A stretch of 64,000 nucleotides of DNA from the NCBI RefSeq assembly GCF_946480385.1, contig NZ_CAMLJP010000006.1:48747-112746 (forward strand), written 5' to 3'. Source of the stretch: an uncultured Azospirillum sp. (lineage in GTDB: Bacteria; Pseudomonadota; Alphaproteobacteria; Azospirillales; Azospirillaceae). Position numbers and translations under genes: made by a program. The number at the start of each line of letters is the position of its first letter. The stretch's first letter is position 1. Below, in pieces: positions 59,309-64,000 of this stretch. The notes beneath the pieces are model-generated. The model ran no database searches, was not told the DNA's origin, and saw only the letters and a list, made by a program, of their open reading frames with translations.

Positions 59309-60843
59309 CGGATCGCATCGCGGTGATCGGTGGGGGCCTGGGCGGTCTGGCGGCGGCGGTGGTGCTGGCGGCGCGCGGGCACAAGGTGACGCTGCTGGAA
59401 AAGAACGGCTGGGTCGGCGGCAAGGCGGCGGTGCTGGAGGACAGCGGCTTCCGCTTCGACATGGGGCCGACCATCCTGACGGTGCCGCGCGTCCTGCGCC
59501 GCATCCTGGAAGAGGCCGGCTGCGATCTCGACCGCGAGTTGGAAATGGTCCGGCTGGAGCCGCAATGGCGCTGCTTCTTCGACGACGGCACGGTGCTGGA
59601 CCTGTCGGAGAATGTGGGAACCATGGCGGCCGAACTGGACCGGCTGGCACCCGGACGCGGAGCGGGGGAGGGCTATCGCCGCTTCCAGGCGATGTCTGAA
59701 CGGCTGCACGGCATCTCCGAACGCTTCTTCTTCTGGAAATCGGTGGAGGATCTGGGCGACACACTGAACTTCCGCAACAGCTTCAACGCCAGCACCCTGT
59801 CCGACGTGCTGGCGCTCCGCATGGGCAGCACGGTGGCCGGCACCATCCGCAACCATGTGCCGGATGCGCGGGCGGCCCAGATGCTGGATCATTTCACCCA
59901 GTATGTCGGCTCCTCCCCCTACGGCTCGCCGGCGGTGCTGTGCGCCATCGCCCATATGCAGACCAATGACGGCGTCTGGTATCCGATGGGCGGCACCCGT
60001 GCCGTGCCGGCGGCGCTGGAGCGGGTGGCGCGGCGGCTGGGCGTCGACATCCGCACCAACACCGGCGTCCGCCGCCTGCAGGTGGAGCGCGGGCGCGTCG
60101 TCGCGGTCGAAACCGACGGAGGCGAGCGCATCCCGGTTTCGGCCGCGGTGTCGAACATGGATTCCATCCGGACTTATCAGGAACTGGTGGGCGGGCAGCC
60201 CGCCAAGCGGTTTTCCAAACGCCGCAGCTACGAGCCGGCCTGTTCCGGCGTGGTGTTCTATCTGGGGCTTGACCGCGCCTACGATCACCTGCTGCACCAC
60301 GACTTCGTCTTCTCCCGCGATCCGGAGGAGGAGTTCGACTGGATCTATGGCCAGGGGGAACCGGCACCCGACCCGACCTGCTACATCGCCGCGCCCGCCC
60401 GCACCGAACCGGGCGTCGCACCAAAGGGTGGGGAGGCGCTGTATGTGCTGGTCCACACCCCCTATCTGCGCCAGCGCCACGACTGGAGCCGCATGCTGCC
60501 GGCCTATCGCCGGGTGGTGTTCGACAAGCTGAAGCGCACCGCCGGCATGGCCGACCTGGAAGACCGCATCCGCGTCGAACATGTGCTGACGCCGCAGGAC
60601 ATCCACGACCGCTACAATGTCCTGAACGGCGCCATCTATGGCTTGGCGAGCCACGGCCGCTTCATGGGCGCCTTCAAGCCGGGCAACCGCTCGCGCGATG
60701 TGGAGGGGCTGTATCTGGCCGGCGGGGCCGCCCATCCGGGACCGGGCATGCCGATGGTGCTGATGTCGGGGTGGATCGCCGCCGACAGCCTGGACCAGGA
60801 TCTGCGCGGCGCCGGGGCGGACGCCGCCCGTGCCGTGGCCTGA
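59305..60843 (+). CDS. CrtP/CrtN-like carotenoid oxygenase or desaturase (CrtI family)
   Basis: A 512-residue FAD protein paralogous to its neighbour. Motifs are AVIGGGLGGLAAAVVLAARG, GWVGGKAAVLED, DMGPTILTVPRV, and the C-terminal DVEGLYLAGGAAHPGPGMPM. In staphyloxanthin-type pathways the second member, CrtP, oxidises the terminal methyl of diaponeurosporene. Its role as the oxygenase, giving the aldehyde for the divergent dehydrogenase, is the simplest reading; the opposite assignment of the pair is possible. ATGA overlap upstream, 17 bases before the acyltransferase. Confidence 0.85.
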   Translation: MTDRIAVIGGGLGGLAAAVVLAARGHKVTLLEKNGWVGGKAAVLEDSGFRFDMGPTILTVPRVLRRILEEAGCDLDRELEMVRLEPQWRCFFDDGTVLDLSENVGTMAAELDRLAPGRGAGEGYRRFQAMSERLHGISERFFFWKSVEDLGDTLNFRNSFNASTLSDVLALRMGSTVAGTIRNHVPDARAAQMLDHFTQYVGSSPYGSPAVLCAIAHMQTNDGVWYPMGGTRAVPAALERVARRLGVDIRTNTGVRRLQVERGRVVAVETDGGERIPVSAAVSNMDSIRTYQELVGGQPAKRFSKRRSYEPACSGVVFYLGLDRAYDHLLHHDFVFSRDPEEEFDWIYGQGEPAPDPTCYIAAPARTEPGVAPKGGEALYVLVHTPYLRQRHDWSRMLPAYRRVVFDKLKRTAGMADLEDRIRVEHVLTPQDIHDRYNVLNGAIYGLASHGRFMGAFKPGNRSRDVEGLYLAGGAAHPGPGMPMVLMSGWIAADSLDQDLRGAGADAARAVA

Positions 60844-60860
60844 CGGAAGGCCGGGGAAGG

Positions 60861-61676
60861 ATGAGGGACGATCCGGTCGCGTTACGGTCGCGGTTTCTCT
60901 GCTGGTTCTTCGGCGGCGTCATGGCTCGGCGGCTGCGGCGCGGCTTCCATGCCATGCGGCTGGCGCGGCCGGGCTGGCCGGCGCTGCCGCCGGGGCGGCC
61001 GGTCATCGTCTATCTGAACCACCCGTCCTGGTGGGATCCCGCCCTGCTGATCGTGATGGGGACCACCCGGTTCCGCGGTCGGCCGGGCTTCGGGCCGATC
61101 GACGCGGAGATGCTGCGCCGCTACCGCTTCATGCGCCGGATCGGCCTGTTCGGGCTGGAACCCGGCCGCGCGGGAGCCGTCACCTTCCTGCGCACTGCCG
61201 AACATATCCTGGCCGATCCGCGCGCGATGCTGTGGATCACGGCGGAGGGTGCCTTCACCGATCCGCGCCGCCGCCCGGTGACCCTGCGGCCGGGAATCGC
61301 CCATCTGGTCCGCCGCATGCCGTCGGCCCTGGTGGTGCCGCTGGCCGTCGAATACCCGTTCTGGGACGAACGAACGCCGGAGGCCCTGCTCCGCTTCGGC
61401 GAGCCGATTGATGCCGCCTGCATCAAGGATCTGCCGGTGCCGGAAATCGCGGCGGATCTGGAGGGGCGGCTGGAGGCGGTGATGGACCAATTGGCGCTCG
61501 ACGCGCAAAGCCGCGACCCGGCGCGCTTCCTGACGCTGATGGAGGGAACCGTGGGCATCGGCGGGGTTTACGACCTGTGGCGCCGGGCACACGCCTGGGC
61601 GGGCGGACAGGCCTTCTCCGCGGCACACAATGATGGGCAGAGGCCGATGCCGCAGCGGGAGGTGAAACGGCCATGA
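60861..61676 (+). CDS. PlsC-type acyltransferase (CrtO-like)
   Basis: A 271-residue 1-acylglycerol-3-phosphate-type acyltransferase. The ATG follows GGGGAAGG. The catalytic HX4D motif is in NHPSWWDP; the second motif is ITAEGAFTDPRRRP, in the place of the usual E-G-T/FPEG block. The sequence lacks a strong membrane anchor. In staphyloxanthin pathways CrtO adds a fatty acid to the sugar; CrtO is not homologous to PlsC, so the parallel is functional only. It overlaps the glycosyltransferase by 4 bases. Confidence 0.8.
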   Translation: MRDDPVALRSRFLCWFFGGVMARRLRRGFHAMRLARPGWPALPPGRPVIVYLNHPSWWDPALLIVMGTTRFRGRPGFGPIDAEMLRRYRFMRRIGLFGLEPGRAGAVTFLRTAEHILADPRAMLWITAEGAFTDPRRRPVTLRPGIAHLVRRMPSALVVPLAVEYPFWDERTPEALLRFGEPIDAACIKDLPVPEIAADLEGRLEAVMDQLALDAQSRDPARFLTLMEGTVGIGGVYDLWRRAHAWAGGQAFSAAHNDGQRPMPQREVKRP

Positions 61677-62824
61677 TCCTCATCGACCTGATTGCCGGGC
61701 TGTCGCTGCTTCTGGCCCTGCTGCCGCTGGGGCAGGGAATCCTCAACCTGTATCTCTACCGCCGTCCCACCGCCGCCCCGCCGCTGGGCACCGCCGTCAG
61801 CATCCTGATCCCCGCCCGCAACGAGGAGGCCGGCATCGCCGCCGCCGTCGATGCGGCGCTGCTCAGCCGTGGTGTCGAGGTGGAGGTCGTGGTGCTCGAC
61901 GATCATTCCAACGACCGCACGGCGGACATCGTCCGCAGCATCGCCGCCCGCGACCCGCGCGTGCGGCTGGAGCCCGCACCGCCGCTGCCGCCGGGCTGGT
62001 CGGGCAAGCAGCATGCCTGTCAGGTGCTGGCATGTCTGGCGCGCCATTCGGTGCTGCTGTTCCAGGATGCCGACGTGCGGCTTTCCCCCGCCGCCGCCCG
62101 GCTGACCAGCGGCGCCCTGCTGTCGGGCGGAAACGGTCTGGTCAGCGGCTTCCCGCGCGAGGAAACCGGGACGCTGGCCGAGGCGCTGGTGATCCCGCTG
62201 ATCCATTTCCTCTTGCTTGGCTTCCTGCCGATGGCGGGGATGCGGCGCTCCGCCGACCCGCGTTTCGGCGCCGCCTGCGGCCAACTGATCGCGGTGAGGA
62301 AGGACGCCTATCTGGCGGCCGGGGGCCATGCCGCCATCGCCGCATCGCTGCATGACGGGGTGACGTTGCCGCGGGCCTTCCGCCGCACCGGGCAGGGGAC
62401 CGACCTGTTCGACGCCACCGGCCTTGCCCGCTGCCGGATGTATCGCGGCTGGCGCGAGGTGTGGTCCGGCTTCTCCAAGAACGCGACGGAGGGGATGGCG
62501 ACCCCAGCGGCCCTGCCGGTCTGGACCCTGCTGCTGTTCGGCGGCCATGTAATGCCATGGATTGTGCTGGGCTGGGCGGCTCTGCACCCGCTGCCAATGG
62601 CGGCTGTCATCCTGGCCGGGCTGGCGGCGGCGGCCGGGGTGATTTTCCGCCTGCTGCTGGCCGTCCGCTTCCGCCAGAGCGTCGTCGGCGCCCTGCTGCA
62701 CCCGGTTGGAATCCTCATCATGCTGGCGATCCAATGGTCGGCGCTGCTGCGTGCCCGCCATGGCAAGCCGTCCGAATGGCGGGGCAGGGCCTATCCGGCC
62801 GGGCCGGGGCCGGACGCGCCATGA
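61673..62824 (+). CDS. Glycosyltransferase family 2 (CrtQ-like)
   Basis: A 383-residue membrane-bound GT2 enzyme with one N-terminal membrane segment (about 4-27), a GT-A domain (SILIPARNEEAGIAAAV, VVLDDHSNDRT, LFQDADVRLSP) and 3-4 C-terminal segments. CrtQ of staphyloxanthin synthesis is a GT2 of this architecture and adds glucose to the carotenoid acid. The glycosylation target here is inferred from the cluster. It is coupled by ATGA overlaps to the acyltransferase and sulfotransferase. Confidence 0.85.
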   Translation: MILIDLIAGLSLLLALLPLGQGILNLYLYRRPTAAPPLGTAVSILIPARNEEAGIAAAVDAALLSRGVEVEVVVLDDHSNDRTADIVRSIAARDPRVRLEPAPPLPPGWSGKQHACQVLACLARHSVLLFQDADVRLSPAAARLTSGALLSGGNGLVSGFPREETGTLAEALVIPLIHFLLLGFLPMAGMRRSADPRFGAACGQLIAVRKDAYLAAGGHAAIAASLHDGVTLPRAFRRTGQGTDLFDATGLARCRMYRGWREVWSGFSKNATEGMATPAALPVWTLLLFGGHVMPWIVLGWAALHPLPMAAVILAGLAAAAGVIFRLLLAVRFRQSVVGALLHPVGILIMLAIQWSALLRARHGKPSEWRGRAYPAGPGPDAP

Positions 62825-63933
62825 CCCCCTGGCTGCGCCGGAACGGGCACCGCATCTTCCACCCGCTGGCCGGGGCCGACGCCGCCACGCTGGCGGCCGT
62901 TCTGCGCAACGGCGGCGGTGTCGGGCCGCTGCACCTGCACCGAATCGCCACCGCCTTGGGGGCCGCCGCGATCCGCGCGCCGCTCGATTTGCTGGAACAG
63001 CGGCGGGTGAAGCGGCTGACGGGGCAGGGCAGGGCCGCAGGGCCGCCGCCGCTGTTCATCCTCGGCCACTGGCGCAGCGGCACCACCCATCTGCTGAACC
63101 TGCTGGCCCAGGATCCGCGCTTCGCCGCCCCCGATCCGCTGGCGGTCGGCCTGCCCTGGGGCTTTCTGGGCCTGAGTTCCTTCTGGCGGTCCCGGCTGGA
63201 GGAATGGCTGCCGCCCGACCGCATCATCGACGCCATGCCGGTCGACCCCACCTCCCCGCAGGAGGACGAACTGGCCCTGGCGCTGATGCAGCCGCTGTCC
63301 TACTACCACGGCATCTTCTTCCCCAAGCATCTGCGCTGCGCCTTCCGTCGGGGCGTGCTGTTCGAGGATTGCCGCCCGGAGGCCGTCGACCTGTGGCGCC
63401 GCCGGATGGATCTCTACCTGACCAAGATGCAGATCCATTGCGGCGGCCGGCGCCTGCTGATCAAGAATCCGGCCCACACCCCGAAGCTGGCGGAACTGTT
63501 GGCCCTGCGTCCCGACGCGGTCTTCGTCCACATCCACCGCGACCCCTACGAGGTCTTCAGCTCCACCCGCCGCATGCTGCTGACCCTGCTGCGGGAGTTC
63601 TCGCTGCAATCCTACGATCCGCGGGCGGTGGACGGGCTGGTGCTGGACCTCTACCCGGCGATGATGGCGCGGTTCGACCGCGACCGGGCGCTGCTGCCGC
63701 CCGGCCGGCTGGTGGAAATCCGCTATGACCGCTTCATCGCCGACCCGCTGGAGACGCTGGACGAGGTTTATGACGGGCTCGATCTTGGTCCCTTCGAGCC
63801 GGTGCGGTCGCGGGCCGAGCGCTACCTTGCCGACGTGCGCGATTACCAGCGCGCCCGTCACGATCTGGAGGACCCGGCCCGCAGCGCGGTGCGGCGCCAG
63901 TGGGCTTTCGCCTTCGACCGCTGGGGCTATTGA
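62821..63933 (+). CDS. Sulfotransferase-family protein
   Basis: A 370-residue protein of the PAPS-dependent sulfotransferase superfamily. The 5'-phosphosulfate loop is ILGHWRSGTTHLLNLLAQDP (about 79-98) and the 3'-phosphate motif is probably in HIHRDPYEVFSSTRR (about 238-252). It is soluble with no signal peptide. It ends the carotenoid cluster in direct coupling with the glycosyltransferase (ATGA). Sulfation of the carotenoid sugar would be unusual but is known for some marine carotenoids (caloxanthin sulfate). The substrate is inference. Confidence 0.8.
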   Translation: MTPWLRRNGHRIFHPLAGADAATLAAVLRNGGGVGPLHLHRIATALGAAAIRAPLDLLEQRRVKRLTGQGRAAGPPPLFILGHWRSGTTHLLNLLAQDPRFAAPDPLAVGLPWGFLGLSSFWRSRLEEWLPPDRIIDAMPVDPTSPQEDELALALMQPLSYYHGIFFPKHLRCAFRRGVLFEDCRPEAVDLWRRRMDLYLTKMQIHCGGRRLLIKNPAHTPKLAELLALRPDAVFVHIHRDPYEVFSSTRRMLLTLLREFSLQSYDPRAVDGLVLDLYPAMMARFDRDRALLPPGRLVEIRYDRFIADPLETLDEVYDGLDLGPFEPVRSRAERYLADVRDYQRARHDLEDPARSAVRRQWAFAFDRWGY

Positions 63934-63937
63934 GCCG

Positions 63938-64000
63938 TCAGGCCTCGCCGCGTTCCTCGCGCTTGGCCTGCTGCCACAACGCTTCCATCTCGTCGAGCGT
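63938..64000 (-). CDS. mazG: MazG nucleotide pyrophosphohydrolase, C-terminal end
   Basis: The last 20 codons of a leftward gene, reading TLDEMEALWQQAKREERGEA to a TGA at 63938-63940. The E-M-x-x-L/V-W-x-x-x-K end matches MazG, which removes non-canonical nucleoside triphosphates. The rest of the gene is beyond the window, so this is a fragment and the name is provisional. Confidence 0.6.
   Translation of the reverse strand, partial: TLDEMEALWQQAKREERGEA

Overview
The window is about 64 kb of very GC-rich, densely packed bacterial DNA. Many genes overlap by 4 bp (ATGA or GTGA junctions). The gene content (squalene-type carotenoid desaturases, a multiphosphoryl-transfer fructose PTS, glutathione-dependent formaldehyde oxidation, globin-coupled chemoreceptor, protein-family divergence) suggests an alphaproteobacterium of the Rhodospirillales, most like Azospirillum. 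That assignment is an inference from gene content and composition, not from a marker gene. I saw no rRNA, tRNA, CRISPR array or insertion sequence.

Layout. 1-1 kb: the tail of an EAL-domain protein and a LuxR-type regulator. 1.7-21.6 kb: a Wzx/Wzy-type exopolysaccharide locus. It holds a large secreted protein with two carbohydrate-binding repeats, six glycosyltransferases (one fused to a methyltransferase), a right-handed beta-helix protein, a Wzy-like polymerase, a Wzc-like tyrosine autokinase, an unknown 714-residue protein and a Wzx flippase. The priming transferase and the outer-membrane Wza channel are not in the window. 22.2-28.9 kb: the fructose PTS operon fruBKA with a divergent LacI-family regulator and two matching operator-like palindromes. 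29-35.2 kb: a compact ribosomal-peptide (RiPP) locus with a precursor carrying an NHLP-type leader ending in Gly-Gly, a tandem-GNAT protein, a C39-peptidase ABC transporter, a partner ABC transporter and a 63-residue protein that looks like only the N-terminal anchor of the matching HlyD subunit. This is the best candidate for an undescribed system.

35-38.3 kb: a LysR regulator and the formaldehyde-oxidation pair (class III alcohol dehydrogenase and S-formylglutathione hydrolase). 38.3-44.9 kb: an apparent iron-responsive periplasmic operon of two imelysins, a multicopper oxidase, a di-haem DUF1111 protein and a DUF1513 protein, with Fur-like inverted repeats upstream. 45-51.4 kb: a PLP-dependent lyase, a PAS hybrid histidine kinase, an AbrB-family membrane protein and a soluble globin-coupled chemoreceptor that lacks the usual haem-ligand histidine. 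51.5-55.7 kb: a TetR regulator divergent from an acyl-CoA synthetase/acyl-CoA dehydrogenase pair. 55.7-63.9 kb: a probable C30 (staphyloxanthin-like) carotenoid cluster of an aldehyde dehydrogenase, two CrtN/CrtP-like desaturase/oxygenases, an acyltransferase, a glycosyltransferase and, unusually, a sulfotransferase. The window ends in the 3' end of mazG.

Working logic. The exopolysaccharide genes are translationally coupled and read leftwards from a 594-base AT-richer upstream region. In the RiPP locus the C39 domain should cut the precursor after Gly84, the two ABC proteins should pair as an asymmetric exporter, and the GNAT protein is the only candidate modifying enzyme. In the carotenoid cluster the order of enzymes suggests desaturation, terminal oxidation to aldehyde and acid, glycosylation, acylation and possibly sulfation.
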